From: Flavobacteriales bacterium
Lineage (GTDB): Bacteria; Bacteroidota; Bacteroidia; Flavobacteriales; UBA1820
Reading direction: 5' to 3'
DNA length: 36,170 nucleotides
Assembly: GCA_017537565.1 (NCBI GenBank)
Contig: JAFYKQ010000060.1
Span: 1 to 36,170 of the forward strand
Below are positions 1 through 9,400 of this stretch, in pieces (position 1 is the stretch's first letter; each line of letters opens with the position of its first letter). The position numbers were made by a program, and so were the translations under genes. The notes under the pieces were generated by a model, which saw only the letters and a program-made list of their open reading frames with translations, was not told the DNA's origin and made no database searches.

Positions 1-8
1 ATATACCA

Positions 9-38
9 AAAGGCTCGCCCCTCGAGGGGCGAGCCTTT
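9..38 (-). terminator. Intrinsic terminator of the mmd operon
   Basis: Perfect 30-nt palindrome with a very GC-rich core (ggctcgcccc / ggggcgagcc) flanked by AAA and TTT, lying about 20 bp past the stop codon of the last gene of the minus-strand decarboxylase operon. The U-run is short, so the hairpin may act in both directions. Confidence 0.8.
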
Positions 39-58
39 ATATATAAAGGAGAGATTCT

Positions 59-1312
59 TTAACGCAAGAAGCTCAACAGCACACCTGCTGCCATAGCCGA
101 ACCTATCACACCAGATACGTTAGGAGCCATAGCGTGCATCAATAGGTGGTTTTTAGGGTTGGTTTTAAGACCTTCCACCTCTGAAAGACGTGCAGCCATA
201 GGAACGGCAGACACACCAGCCGAACCGATAAGTGGGTTTATCTTGTTCTCTTTGCTCAAGAACAAGTTCATAAGACGAGCAAACAGAAGACCAGCCGATG
301 TTGCCACACAGAATGCACACGCACCCAATGCAAATATCTTGATAGATTCTGGAGTCAAGAACACAGATGCCTGTGTAGAAGCACCTACTGTAAGACCTAG
401 AACTACCACCACAGCCGAGTTAAGAGCGTTTGATACTACGTCTGAAAGACGTTTTGTAACGCCAGACTCTTTAAGCAAGTTACCCAAGAACAATGTACCT
501 AGCAGTGGTATAGCGTCTGGAGCAATCATAGAGCAGATGATAAACGCAATGATAGGGAATAGGATTTTTTCTTTCTGTGTTACTACACGAGAAGGTTTCA
601 TCACTATACCGCGTTCGCTCTTAGGAATGAGAAGACGCATAAGAGGTGGCTGAATGATAGGCACCAGTGCCATATATGAGTAAGCGGCAATGGCTATCGA
701 ACCCAGATATTTAGGAGCCAGGATACCAGTTACATATATAGCCGTAGGGCCGTCGGCACCACCAATGATGGCGATAGAACCAGCTTCTTTTGTATCAAAA
801 CCTAGACCCAATGCAGCAGCAAACGTAGCAAAGATACCTATCTGTGCAGCAGCACCCAGCAACATAAGTTTAGGGTTGGCTATAAGATATGAGAAGTCTG
901 TCATCGCACCTATACCCAAGAATACCAGTGGAGGATAGATACCCAGTTCCACACCTTGGTATAGATAGTACATCACAGAACCTTCTTCTTCTGCATATAC
1001 ACCCAATGCTTCGGCACCAGGGATATTGCCCAATATCACACCAAAACCTATAGGAAGAAGTAGCAGTGGTTCAAATCCTTTGAATATGGCAAGCATCACA
1101 TATACCACACCTATTATCATCATAACGATGTTACCTATGTTAAGGTGTGCAAATGCCGTGCTTTGAAGGAATGTAGTGATACCATCTAGCATCTTATCAA
1201 GGATACTCGCATCTGGAGCAGCAGCAACGGCAGGGTCAACCACGCCTTGTGCCAACAGCGATACGCCACCTATGGTGAGAAGGGCTATTAATAATGTTAA
1301 AAATCGCTTCAT
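59..1312 (-). CDS. mmdB: Na+-translocating methylmalonyl-CoA decarboxylase, beta subunit
   Basis: Integral membrane subunit of the biotin-dependent Na+ pump. In this family it removes CO2 from carboxybiotin and exports Na+. The 417-aa protein is hydrophobic throughout, with many membrane segments, and carries the family motif GGADGPTAIYVT near residue 185, whose Asp is implicated in Na+ coupling. The N-terminus (MKRFLTLLIALLTIGG) looks like a signal or extra membrane segment, and about 60 residues precede the conserved core, as in other Bacteroidota. It is the last gene of the operon, 5 bp after the biotin carrier gene. Oxaloacetate or glutaconyl-CoA decarboxylase beta subunits are homologous; the adjacent mmdA and mce favour methylmalonyl-CoA as substrate. 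Confidence 0.93.
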   Translation of the reverse strand: MKRFLTLLIALLTIGGVSLLAQGVVDPAVAAAPDASILDKMLDGITTFLQSTAFAHLNIGNIVMMIIGVVYVMLAIFKGFEPLLLLPIGFGVILGNIPGAEALGVYAEEEGSVMYYLYQGVELGIYPPLVFLGIGAMTDFSYLIANPKLMLLGAAAQIGIFATFAAALGLGFDTKEAGSIAIIGGADGPTAIYVTGILAPKYLGSIAIAAYSYMALVPIIQPPLMRLLIPKSERGIVMKPSRVVTQKEKILFPIIAFIICSMIAPDAIPLLGTLFLGNLLKESGVTKRLSDVVSNALNSAVVVVLGLTVGASTQASVFLTPESIKIFALGACAFCVATSAGLLFARLMNLFLSKENKINPLIGSAGVSAVPMAARLSEVEGLKTNPKNHLLMHAMAPNVSGVIGSAMAAGVLLSFLR

Positions 1313-1317
1313 TATAA

Positions 1318-1740
1318 TTATGCTATTTCTACCAGGATATCGCCTTGAAGTACAGAATCCTGAGGTTTAACTTTAACTGATTTTACTACACCTGTGCTTT
1401 CTGCCAGTATGTCGCTTTCCATTTTCATAGCTTCCATAACCAGAAGTTTGTCACCAGCTTTAACGCTATCACCTTCTTTTACGTTTACAGAAAGGATAAC
1501 ACCTGGTAGAGGAGCTTCTACTTTAGAAACAGCAGCAGATGCCACAGGAGCTGTCTTGGCGTTCTGTGATACTGTTGGGTTTGAAACTACGCGTGGAGTT
1601 TTGGTAACAGGTTTAAGTGTTTTTTCCATTTCTACCTGGAACGCTGTACCGTTTACTTCTAGGTTGATGATGTTATCTTCTACCGAAGTAATATCCACAG
1701 AAAAATCGTTGTTATTGATTTTAAATTTATATGACTTCAT
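1318..1740 (-). CDS. mmdC: Biotin carboxyl carrier subunit of methylmalonyl-CoA decarboxylase
   Basis: Carries the CO2 group on biotin between the carboxyltransferase (alpha) and the membrane decarboxylase (beta). The 140-aa protein has an N-terminal region of about 45 residues, an Ala/Pro/Thr/Val-rich flexible linker (about residues 45-75) and a C-terminal biotinyl domain. The biotin-accepting lysine is Lys106 in the motif EAMKMES, preceded by the typical PLPGVI start of the domain. It sits between the delta-like and beta subunit genes, the normal order. The flexible linker is expected for a swinging-arm carrier. Confidence 0.93.
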   Translation of the reverse strand: MKSYKFKINNNDFSVDITSVEDNIINLEVNGTAFQVEMEKTLKPVTKTPRVVSNPTVSQNAKTAPVASAAVSKVEAPLPGVILSVNVKEGDSVKAGDKLLVMEAMKMESDILAESTGVVKSVKVKPQDSVLQGDILVEIA

Positions 1741-1780
1741 TTAATTTGTTTTTTATTAAAGGGTTAATAACGATAGTGTA

Positions 1781-2173
1781 TTAACGGCGAGCGCCTTTGA
1801 AAACGCCACGGTTTGTAACATATATCTTGGATGACCAAGGTGAGTATGATTTGGCAGCACGGTCTATAGTGATGATAGCATTTTCATCTTCGTGAGCCTC
1901 GTCCATATACTGATATATGGCAGCAGAAATGGCAGCTACTGTGTTGGCAGAAAGTTTTCCTTTCAGTACCACAGGAGCTTCAGTCGCATCGGCTGCTTTC
2001 TGTGGAGCTGGTTTGGCTACCTTTTTAAGGCGTAGGTCTTTGGCCATTATTTTGCCAAAGATGATAAACACCAGTGCCAAAACCATCATCATACAGATGA
2101 CTATCATAGCACCTCCTACTCCCACTACAAAGGCAGTGTCGCCATTGGCCTCCATTGCTAAAAAGTTTATCAT
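1781..2173 (-). CDS. mmdD: OadG/MmdD-like small membrane subunit of the decarboxylase
   Basis: Small anchor and assembly subunit, equivalent to OadG or MmdD, that holds the alpha subunit to the membrane. The 130-aa protein has one membrane segment (about residues 14-38), a Lys/Ala/Pro linker, then a soluble domain with an Ala-rich helix (AAISAAIYQYMDEAHEDE) and the C-terminal signature YSPWSSKIY typical of OadG-like proteins of Bacteroidota. The first ATG gives MINFLAMEANGD; Met7 is an alternative start. It begins 14 bp after mmdA. Family assignment rests on this architecture and on position. Confidence 0.85.
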   Translation of the reverse strand: MINFLAMEANGDTAFVVGVGGAMIVICMMMVLALVFIIFGKIMAKDLRLKKVAKPAPQKAADATEAPVVLKGKLSANTVAAISAAIYQYMDEAHEDENAIITIDRAAKSYSPWSSKIYVTNRGVFKGARR

Positions 2174-2187
2174 ATTCTTTTAATGTA

Positions 2188-3750
2188 TTATAGAGGAATA
2201 TTTCCGTGTTTTTTGGCAGGGTTAAGGTCTTTCTTGTTGGCAAGAGCTTCCAATGCACGACATATGCGGAAACGAGTATTGCGAGGCTCGATTACGTCGT
2301 CGATATAACCCAATGATGCTGCCTGATATGGGTTTGCAAATTCTTTTGTGTATTCGGCTTCTTTTTCGGCACGGAATTTAGCACGTTCTTCGGCGTCTTC
2401 CATTTTCTTCATCTGGCTACCGTTCAAGATACCTACTGCACCAGATGCACCCATAACAGCGATTTCGGCAGATGGCCAAGCGTAGTTCATATCACCACGC
2501 AACTGTTTTGGACTCATCACACAGTGTGCACCACCATATGATTTACGCAATGTAACTGTAACTTTTGGTACAGTAGCCTCACCAAATGCATAAAGAAGTT
2601 TTGCACCGTGAACGATAACACCACCGTATTCCTGTCCTGAACCTGGCAAGAATCCTGGTACGTCTACAAGTGTTACAAGAGGAATGTTGAACGCGTCACA
2701 GAAACGTACAAAACGTGCACCCTTGCGGCTAGCGTTGATGTCTAGAACACCTGCCAAGAATTTAGGCTGGTTGGCAACGATACCTACTGGACGACCATTG
2801 AAACGTGCAAAACCTACGATAAGGTTCTTGGCGTATGAGCTGTGTACTTCTACCATTTCGCCGTTGTCCACAACAGTCTTGATGACTTCCATCATATCGT
2901 AAGCCTTGTTTGGGTCGTCTGGGATTATCTCGTTAAGAGATTCTTCTAGACGGTCTATTGGGTCGTTGCAAGAGATGATAGGAGCTTCTTCAAGGTTGTT
3001 TGAAGGCATAAAGCTCAACAGTTTGCGAAGCATAAGGATACCTTCTTCGTCACTCTTAGCTACAAAGTGTGTAACACCAGATTTTGATGCGTGTACGCTA
3101 GCACCACCCAAGTTTTCTGTCGAGATGTCTTCACCTGTTACAGATTTAACCACAGTAGGACCTGTAAGGAACATATATGATGTGCCTTCTGTCATAAGGA
3201 TAAAGTCTGTAAGAGCTGGAGAATATACAGAACCACCAGCACAAGGACCAAAGATACCTGAAAGCTGTGGTATAACACCAGAAGCCAATATGTTGCGTTG
3301 GAAGATTTCGGCATAACCAGCCAATGAACGTACACCTTCCTGGATACGAGCACCACCAGAATCGTTAAGAGCTATAACAGGAGCTCCTACTTTCATAGCC
3401 TGGTCCATAACTTTGCATATCTTAAGAGCAAAAGTTTCTGAAAGTGAACCGCCAAATACAGTGAAATCCTGTGCAGCTACATAAACGATACGTCCGTCTA
3501 CTGTACCACGACCTGTTACCACGCCGTCGCCATAGTATTTTTCTTTGTCCATACCAAATGCAGTGGTACGGTGAGTTACAAACATATCAAATTCTTCAAA
3601 AGAGCCTTCGTCTAGAAGTAGCTCTATACGTTCACGAGCTGTGAGTTTGTTCTGGGCGTGTTGTTTTTCTATACGTTTTTCACCACCACCCACGCGAGCT
3701 ACGTTGCGTTTTTCTACCAGCTCGCGGATTTTTGTTTTTATTTCAGACAT
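2188..3750 (-). CDS. mmdA: Methylmalonyl-CoA decarboxylase, alpha (carboxyltransferase) subunit
   Basis: Cytoplasmic carboxyltransferase that moves the carboxyl group from (S)-methylmalonyl-CoA to biotin on MmdC, giving propionyl-CoA. The 520-aa length is normal for the acyl-CoA carboxylase beta-chain family. Visible hallmarks are the N-terminal [16 protein letters not shown], the [15 protein letters not shown] oxyanion-hole region, [19 protein letters not shown], and the C-terminal half with [21 protein letters not shown] and [11 protein letters not shown]. Propionyl-CoA carboxylase beta chains are close relatives; the linked beta and delta pump subunits show this copy belongs to the Na+-pumping decarboxylase. 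Confidence 0.95.
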   Translation of the reverse strand: MSEIKTKIRELVEKRNVARVGGGEKRIEKQHAQNKLTARERIELLLDEGSFEEFDMFVTHRTTAFGMDKEKYYGDGVVTGRGTVDGRIVYVAAQDFTVFGGSLSETFALKICKVMDQAMKVGAPVIALNDSGGARIQEGVRSLAGYAEIFQRNILASGVIPQLSGIFGPCAGGSVYSPALTDFILMTEGTSYMFLTGPTVVKSVTGEDISTENLGGASVHASKSGVTHFVAKSDEEGILMLRKLLSFMPSNNLEEAPIISCNDPIDRLEESLNEIIPDDPNKAYDMMEVIKTVVDNGEMVEVHSSYAKNLIVGFARFNGRPVGIVANQPKFLAGVLDINASRKGARFVRFCDAFNIPLVTLVDVPGFLPGSGQEYGGVIVHGAKLLYAFGEATVPKVTVTLRKSYGGAHCVMSPKQLRGDMNYAWPSAEIAVMGASGAVGILNGSQMKKMEDAEERAKFRAEKEAEYTKEFANPYQAASLGYIDDVIEPRNTRFRICRALEALANKKDLNPAKKHGNIPL

Positions 3751-3791
3751 AAAAATGTTGAATTTTGAGGGTTACTTATATGTGTTTTATA

Positions 3792-4235
3792 TTATTCGCA
3801 ATTGCATTTGCAGCAGCATTCGCCTGCTTCTGCTGGGTTTTCACATAGTTCTGTAAGAACACCAAATGTTGATTTTGGGTGAAGGAATGCTATGTTAAGA
3901 CCTTCGGCACCTTTACGAGGAGCTTTGTCTATAAGCATAACACCGTCTTCTTCGGCAGCTTTAAGCTGTTCTGCAAGACCTTTAACAGCAAATGCTACGT
4001 GCTGTATGCCCTGTCCTTTTTTCTCGATAAATTTGGCGATAGGACCATCTGGTGCAGTAGATTCCAGAAGTTCTATTTTTGTCTGACCTACCTTGAAGAA
4101 TGCTGTACGTACTTTCTGTTCTGCCACTTCTTCTATAGCGTAGCATTTAAGACCCAGTTTTTCTTCGTAAAATTTGATGGCTTCGTCTAGATTACTTACG
4201 GCGATGCCCAAGTGTTCTATGTGTTCTAATTTCAT
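3792..4235 (-). CDS. mce: Methylmalonyl-CoA epimerase with cysteine-rich tail
   Basis: Interconverts (R)- and (S)-methylmalonyl-CoA, linking the B12-dependent mutase to the decarboxylase. The 147-aa protein belongs to the glyoxalase/VOC fold: the N-terminal EHIEHLGIAVSNLDEAIKFY, GIQHVAFAV around residue 77 and the C-terminal FGVLTELCEN fit the metal ligands of the family. It is the first gene of the operon, 41 bp before mmdA. Unusual: after the normal end of the fold at LCEN (about residue 133) there is an extra tail, PAEAGECCCKCNCE, with five cysteines in seven residues (140-146). Confidence 0.92.
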   Translation of the reverse strand: MKLEHIEHLGIAVSNLDEAIKFYEEKLGLKCYAIEEVAEQKVRTAFFKVGQTKIELLESTAPDGPIAKFIEKKGQGIQHVAFAVKGLAEQLKAAEEDGVMLIDKAPRKGAEGLNIAFLHPKSTFGVLTELCENPAEAGECCCKCNCE

Positions 4236-4297
4236 GATTATGAATGTTTAATGATTGAAATCTATAAAATTTAATCTCTTGATGAGATTTTACCGTG

Positions 4298-4336
4298 CAA
4301 ATGTCGGGATTAATTGTTGATAAATTACGATATTTG
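4298..4336. promoter_or_regulatory. Divergent promoter region between mce and meaB
   Basis: Two near-matches to the Bacteroidota -7 box TAnnTTTG face away from each other: GACATTTG on the minus strand (4298-4305), upstream of mce, and GATATTTG on the plus strand (4329-4336), upstream of meaB. Each has one mismatch at the first base. No convincing -33 TTG at the usual spacing was found, so this is a position-supported guess. Confidence 0.4.
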
Positions 4337-4364
4337 CCATAAATTTTTAATGAAAAATAAAAAA

Positions 4365-5375
4365 ATGAATGTAAAATACACACCACGTAAAAGATTTTCG
4401 CCAGAAGAGTATGCAGAAAGCATCTTAAAAGGCGACCGTATAATGTTGTCCCGTGCCATAACGCTTATAGAAAGTAAATTGCCTAGTGATGTGGCATTGG
4501 CAGAAAAGGTACTGGAACTCATACTTCCTTATACGGGTAAATCTCTACGTGTAGGAATTACAGGAGTCCCCGGAGTGGGAAAATCTACTTTTATAGAATC
4601 ATTCGGAGGACTTATAACCAGTATGGGTAAAAAACTGGCAGTTCTTACCATAGACCCTTCGTCTCAACGTAGTAAAGGTTCTATCCTAGGTGACAAGACA
4701 CGTATGGAGTCTTTGGCCAATGACCCTATGGCATACATACGTCCATCGGCATCGGGAGCGACGCTGGGAGGTGTTAATGACAAGACTCGTGAGACGATGT
4801 TGCTATGTGAGGCTGCAGGCTATGAAGTGGTGCTTATAGAGACCGTGGGAGTAGGGCAGAGCGAGACTACGGTGGCTGCCATTACAGACTTTTTCCTTCT
4901 GCTCATGTTGGCTGGTGCTGGCGATGAACTGCAAGGTATAAAGAAAGGTATAATGGAGATGTGTGATGCACTGGTTATAACCAAGGCCGATGGCGATAAC
5001 GTAAATATGAGCCGTATGGCCGCACGTGAGTATCAGAATGCATTGCGTCTGTTCCCTGCACACGATTCGGGTTGGGAACCAGAAGTGCTTACTTGTTCTT
5101 CGCTTAAAAAAGAAGGTCTGGAGTCTATATGGGACGTGATAATACGCCATCACGAGTTGGTTAAAAAGACAGGACATTTTGACGCCAAACGTATGGAGCA
5201 GAACATAGCGTGGATGAATGAGATAATAGACTACTACCTTAAATATGACTTCCTGCACGACACAGAAGTAGAGGGAGCAATGGACTTTACGTCACACCAG
5301 GTAGAAAGTGGTAAACTACCAGCAATTACTGCTGCAAAAAAACTACTTTCACTCTATCGCAAAAAAGAAATGTAA
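4365..5375 (+). CDS. meaB: Methylmalonyl-CoA mutase-associated GTPase (MeaB/ArgK)
   Basis: G3E-family GTPase that protects and reloads the cobalamin cofactor of methylmalonyl-CoA mutase. From Met at 4365 it has 336 residues: P-loop GITGVPGVGKST, the DPSSQRSKGSILGDKTRM switch region, VETVGVGQSE, and the base-recognition motif ITKADGDN. The frame is open further upstream, with an alternative ATG at 4350 and one at 4314; the latter lies upstream of the likely -7 box at 4329-4336, so 4350 or 4365 is preferred. It is divergent from the mce-mmd operon. No methylmalonyl-CoA mutase gene is in this window. Confidence 0.93.
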   Translation: MNVKYTPRKRFSPEEYAESILKGDRIMLSRAITLIESKLPSDVALAEKVLELILPYTGKSLRVGITGVPGVGKSTFIESFGGLITSMGKKLAVLTIDPSSQRSKGSILGDKTRMESLANDPMAYIRPSASGATLGGVNDKTRETMLLCEAAGYEVVLIETVGVGQSETTVAAITDFFLLLMLAGAGDELQGIKKGIMEMCDALVITKADGDNVNMSRMAAREYQNALRLFPAHDSGWEPEVLTCSSLKKEGLESIWDVIIRHHELVKKTGHFDAKRMEQNIAWMNEIIDYYLKYDFLHDTEVEGAMDFTSHQVESGKLPAITAAKKLLSLYRKKEM

Positions 5376-5384
5376 TAGAGAATT

Positions 5385-5430
5385 TTTATACTGAAATCGG
5401 CACCCCGCGGGGTGCCGTTTTCAGTATAAA
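5385..5430. terminator. Strong bidirectional hairpin between convergent units
   Basis: A 46-nt hairpin: outer arms tttatactgaaa / tttcagtataaa, one mismatch, then an 18-nt perfect palindromic core ggcacccc..ggggtgcc. It lies 10 bp after the meaB stop and about 55 bp past the end of the minus-strand mini-gene, so it can end transcription from both sides. Confidence 0.85.
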
Positions 5431-5484
5431 TAAGGAATTTGTTTAAGAAATAAATAGTAAAGTTGTGTTTTTAGATTATGAAAC

Positions 5485-5562
5485 TTAATCTCTATCTCCT
5501 TTACCTTGTGCCCAGTTAAACACATTTATTATTATTACTATGAAAAATATAACTTCAAACAT
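5485..5562 (-). CDS. Putative 25-residue membrane mini-protein
   Basis: Short ORF read as MFEVIFFIVIIINVFNWAQG then KGDRD and a stop. One strongly hydrophobic segment (residues 2-16) with an aromatic boundary (FNW) and a charged tail (KGDRD) is the pattern of a bona fide small membrane protein, and it is AT-rich with ATA/ATT isoleucines. It starts 14 bp after the stop of the 178-aa membrane protein gene in the same direction, before the hairpin at 5385-5430, so co-transcription is likely. No function is recognised; translation is unproven. Confidence 0.45.
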   Translation of the reverse strand: MFEVIFFIVIIINVFNWAQGKGDRD

Positions 5563-5576
5563 GATTTTTAGTTAAT

Positions 5577-6113
5577 TTAGTTACTTAATTGTTTTTCACT
5601 TGCTTCTACTACTCTTGAAAACCCTCTTATAATAGGGTAGTACAGGATGCCACTTCCACCTGCTATTACGAATACCATGCCTGATTCCTCTCCGTCACTA
5701 CACAATGCTATTCCTGCAATGAGAGATATTATAGATGCTATAAATGATAAAATCGCTATTTTATCTATCCATGAACTCCATTTTTTAGATTGTTTCTTGG
5801 GTTCGTCTTTTTTCTCTTCTTTGACAAGAAGTTTGTTGTTTTTATCTTGTTGAGTGGTAGAGGTAGTAATAGGGGAATATTTCAAAAGTTCCTCATACTC
5901 TTCATCTGTAATGTCTATAGGTGTATATTTTATCATTTCTTTATAAAATCCAGTATTATCTCGTTTACAACCTTCCAGATTATAGCTGAAATATGTTTTC
6001 TCTTTAATAGTTTTACTTTCATCTACTAGTCCCAGAGAGATAAGGTGTTCGTCTCTTTTTCTTTTTTGTTCTGCTTTTTTCTCGTTGATAAATGCTTCTA
6101 ATAGTGTGTTCAT
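5577..6113 (-). CDS. Hypothetical membrane protein, 178 aa
   Basis: Not recognised. The N-terminal two thirds are soluble and highly charged: a Lys/Glu-rich helix (residues 7-22), an acidic DITDEEYEELLKYSP segment (67-81), and a Lys/Glu/Gln-rich linker (85-110). Two membrane segments follow (about 118-138 and 144-163) with a short cytoplasmic end. Translation fits one protein with no frame disruption. It lies downstream of the structured RNA and its terminator (6181-6222), with no obvious promoter of its own in 6114-6180, so expression may rely on read-through. The 25-codon mini-gene follows at once. Confidence 0.7.
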   Translation of the reverse strand: MNTLLEAFINEKKAEQKRKRDEHLISLGLVDESKTIKEKTYFSYNLEGCKRDNTGFYKEMIKYTPIDITDEEYEELLKYSPITTSTTQQDKNNKLLVKEEKKDEPKKQSKKWSSWIDKIAILSFIASIISLIAGIALCSDGEESGMVFVIAGGSGILYYPIIRGFSRVVEASEKQLSN

Positions 6114-6180
6114 AAGATAATTGTTTTATAAGTTATATGCAATATTGCCGTTTTTATACGCTGTTCTATGCTTACTTTTT

Positions 6181-6222
6181 AAAACAAAAAAGAGGCACAG
6201 AACTACTCGTCATACGCCTCTT
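6181..6222 (-). terminator. Intrinsic terminator of the 6S-like RNA
   Basis: Minus-strand hairpin: stem aagaggc (6222-6216) / gcctctt (6196-6190) with a 19-nt loop, followed at once by ttttgtttt (6189-6181). Its 5' arm is the same segment that closes the long helix of the upstream RNA, so the two structures exclude each other at this point. Confidence 0.7.
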
Positions 6223-6386
6223 GGCTCACCACAAGCCATCACACACTATGAGAGCAGTCTGCACCCTATATGGAACAAACTCCTCAATGTGTGTGAATTA
6301 CAGCTCGTCTATCTATGCTGAGGTGGTGATTCAGAGGCGATTGAGCTGATATGTCTATGTAAATACGTGCGGTATAATACCAACAC
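6185..6386 (-). ncRNA. ssrS: 6S-like structured RNA (Bacteroidales-1 type candidate)
   Basis: Fills most of the 320-bp gap between genes. A perfect -7 box TACATTTG lies at 6391-6398 and an intrinsic terminator at 6181-6222, giving a transcript of about 200 nt. It folds as one long hairpin: cgcctct (6339-6333) with agaggcg (6221-6215), tcaccac (6329-6323) with gtggtga (6232-6226), then a bubble of 26 nt on the 5' side and 6 nt on the 3' side, then tcacacac (6296-6289) with gtgtgtga (6246-6239), continuing in a further short stem. A long rod with a large asymmetric central bubble is the 6S RNA shape, and known Bacteroidales 6S homologues have this promoter type. Assignment is by structure only; a leader or attenuator for the 178-aa gene is the alternative. 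Confidence 0.55.
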
Positions 6387-6390
6387 AATA

Positions 6391-6398
6391 CAAATGTA
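6391..6398 (-). promoter_or_regulatory. ssrS: -7 box of the 6S-like RNA promoter
   Basis: Exact match to TAnnTTTG (TACATTTG on the minus strand), about 35 bp past the stop of the 1361-aa protein gene and pointing into the structured RNA. No clear -33 TTG at 19-22 bp. Confidence 0.55.
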
Positions 6399-6433
6399 TG
6401 CAAAATTGTGAAATGATATGCTTGTAAATGAAA

Positions 6434-9400
6434 TTATTTGAATGTGGCTTTAAAGGCCTCCACGCGGGATTTGCTCGCTCGGCGTATGATATATTGCCCA
6501 GCAGTGGCGTCGCGGTATTTTTCTGTCGCTGTATCAAAGGCTTTCATAGTGTCATTATCACTGCACATAAAGTCCAGTGTGCCGTTTTTATAACGTAGAA
6601 AAATGTATTGGCGGTCTTTATCGTTATAGAAGTAAAGATTGATTTCGTCTGTGCCGTTGGGGCTTTTGGTGATGGATAGCAGGGCATTGAGCTGTAGATG
6701 GGTGGCTGTTCCACAGATGGCTCGTAGTGTAACACTTCCACTGTGTATGAGCGTGGTAGGCATAGATGAAGAACGGGCGAGTGATATTCCCTCTAGTGCC
6801 AGTGTAGAACGACTGATGTCTTCTTTTTGAGATAGGTATTTCCACGCGGGGCTTTCTTTTTCCATACGTGAGGGGAGAGCCATCTGTGAGGCGAGAGAGA
6901 TGAGGCTTTCGCTTATCTGTGATGGTAGTTCTACTGTGAGGGCTATGGATATGCTATCTCCAGTGATACTGCCGTCGTTCATATCCATACGCAGTGTGCC
7001 TGCTGCGTTACTTTTCATATATCCAGCGGCATCGTTTATAAAAATGTCCCCGCGGGTAGTGATGCGGCATTCGTCGTGGTAGTAGCGGTATAGAGGGTAG
7101 GAAGATGTGTCGCCTACTTCATATATACCCATATAGTCATCGTGGCTTATAATACCGTGGACGCTGGACAGTAGGCTATGTGAAGGAATGTCATTCCCCA
7201 TAAATACCCCTACAAATCCTTCGTGGGAGCAGATAATGCCATTGGTGGTGGGACTTGTGGGGTTAAAACGCAATGTGTCTCCTACGGGGGAGTCGATCTT
7301 TATGCTACCAGTTATCATAGAGGAACATATGCCGTCTATGGGGTACAGGGTGCCTCTCAATCCCAGGCCTTTGATGCTGCCTTTGAGGGTACTTTGCCCT
7401 CGGAAACGGAAGTATGCTCCCAGTTCATATTCACGCTCCATATAAGTATCGGCCGCAGCAACTATATGCCCAGTCTCATCTACCGAAAGATGTGAGAACA
7501 GCATAGGGTAGGTGATGCCATCAGCATCGGTATAGTCATATGTGGCACGTCCCTTTATTCCGCACCCCGGTAGTATTTCTATATGAGCGTCATACAGGTG
7601 GTGGTACCTGGTAGATGTGTCAAGTATTATTTCTGCTCCCTCCAATGCTCTTATCTCCCCACCCGATAGGATAGTTATGTCATTGTTTGATGGAATGATA
7701 TAAGAGTGAGCATAGATGAGGCTGTCGGTTCCCGTTATGTGCAGGCTGTCACCGTGGGGGTTATATTCTGCACTGCTGGCGGGGATAGAAAGTGTGCATT
7801 TGCTATTTATAGAAACATATCCTTTGTCATCGGGAGAATAAAAATTTACAATCATATCACTATCATTCCACGTGCCTCGGCTCATAGAAATATGGGCATT
7901 GATGCTATTTATGTTTATGGCATTGCTGTCCTTTACAGTGAAGATGCCTGTATGTTCATCTACAATAAAACTTACAGAAGAATTCTCTATTATGACGTTA
8001 CGTGTAGAATCTTTACCTAATGTTATATGTGCATCATAGGAGGATATACTATCCTTGCCCATTGATAGATGAGGGCTTTCTATCACGCTGTTGTTCATTT
8101 TTATAGTTCCGTTGCCCGTAAGACCTTTAGGTGATAGGAGAAGTAGGCCTGTAAAGACGTAGTTGTCATCATAGACGTGGCATAGGCTACTATCTGCATA
8201 GATGGAGATGATGTCCTCTGCCGTATCCCAAATGGTTTTAACACTGTCGGTAAAAGCACGGGGAGTGTTATATTCATCGCTGCGGTCTATTTTTACCATA
8301 GAGTTATAAGCAAGTACGCTATGAGGATACATACGCAACGGCGATGCAGATACCGTAGCACTTAAATATGTGTAATGTCCATCTCCTGTAATTCCTTCCC
8401 CGTCAAGGTCTAACGTCCCATAATACTCCCCGCGGGAATAAAACGAGACTCCGTCGTTAAAATCGGCCTTTTCAAATCCCAGTGTGAGGTCTTTCATCAC
8501 ACTTACCCTACGTGCAAACGCTGGTACTATTCCACCAGTGTACAGCGTCCCATCAAAGTGTATCCCTCCCGTAGAGCGAGCAGATAGGCTGTCTATCATA
8601 AACGGTTCAAGGGTGAGATGTAGATTATCACGCCCATATAGCGAGTCCAGGTGTGGGTAGAATATGTATGATGGTTGTGAGGTGGAGAGTATAGGGTAGG
8701 ATTTGCTGGCGTGACGCATAGATTTGTCATCGGGCGCCCCAAGTATTATCTCCCCCCGTAGTGAGTCGATAGTGTTTTTTATGTAATCATAGGTCCCGTT
8801 AGGAGATGGTACGCGTATCTTCATCTGTGATGTCCCACCCAATGTTATGCTGTTCTTTTCATATTCAAAGTCTGCACGACCATCTATCGTGAATAAACCT
8901 AGTGTGATACTGCCTCCGTATGAGAAATTGCCTTCTTTCTGTGCTATGACACCAGTGCTATCGGGGGTTAAGAATATATCTCCACTTGGTGATAGTTTTA
9001 CCATTTCCATATTTGACAGGTCTATGTGGCCTGTCTTCCCGTCCATATGGGCTATGATATCGGTATCTTTTTTTCCGTAGTAAGATATGCCGTCATAGTC
9101 TTTCTTACCATTGGCAGAAAGAACCATATGTTCAAATCCAGGATAAAGTGTAAGCGAGCGGGAGACATAATCATAATGCCCATATCCCAGACGTGATAGT
9201 TCCATTGCGATGTGTGTGGCTGTGGTGTATGATGATGATATGGCACGGGAGATATCTTCTATGGGTGTGGTGTGTCCTATTTGACAGGAAGATAATATAT
9301 CGGGTAGAGGGTTGTAGGTGCCTTGGAGACCGAAATGACGATATATCTCTTTCTCAAAATACCTAGATGATATGACTAGTGGTCTTACCCTGCTATCAAA

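Noticed and set aside
4192-4386. Minus-strand frame across the mce-meaB gap
   Set aside because: It overlaps the start of mce in another frame and the divergent promoters; no coding character.
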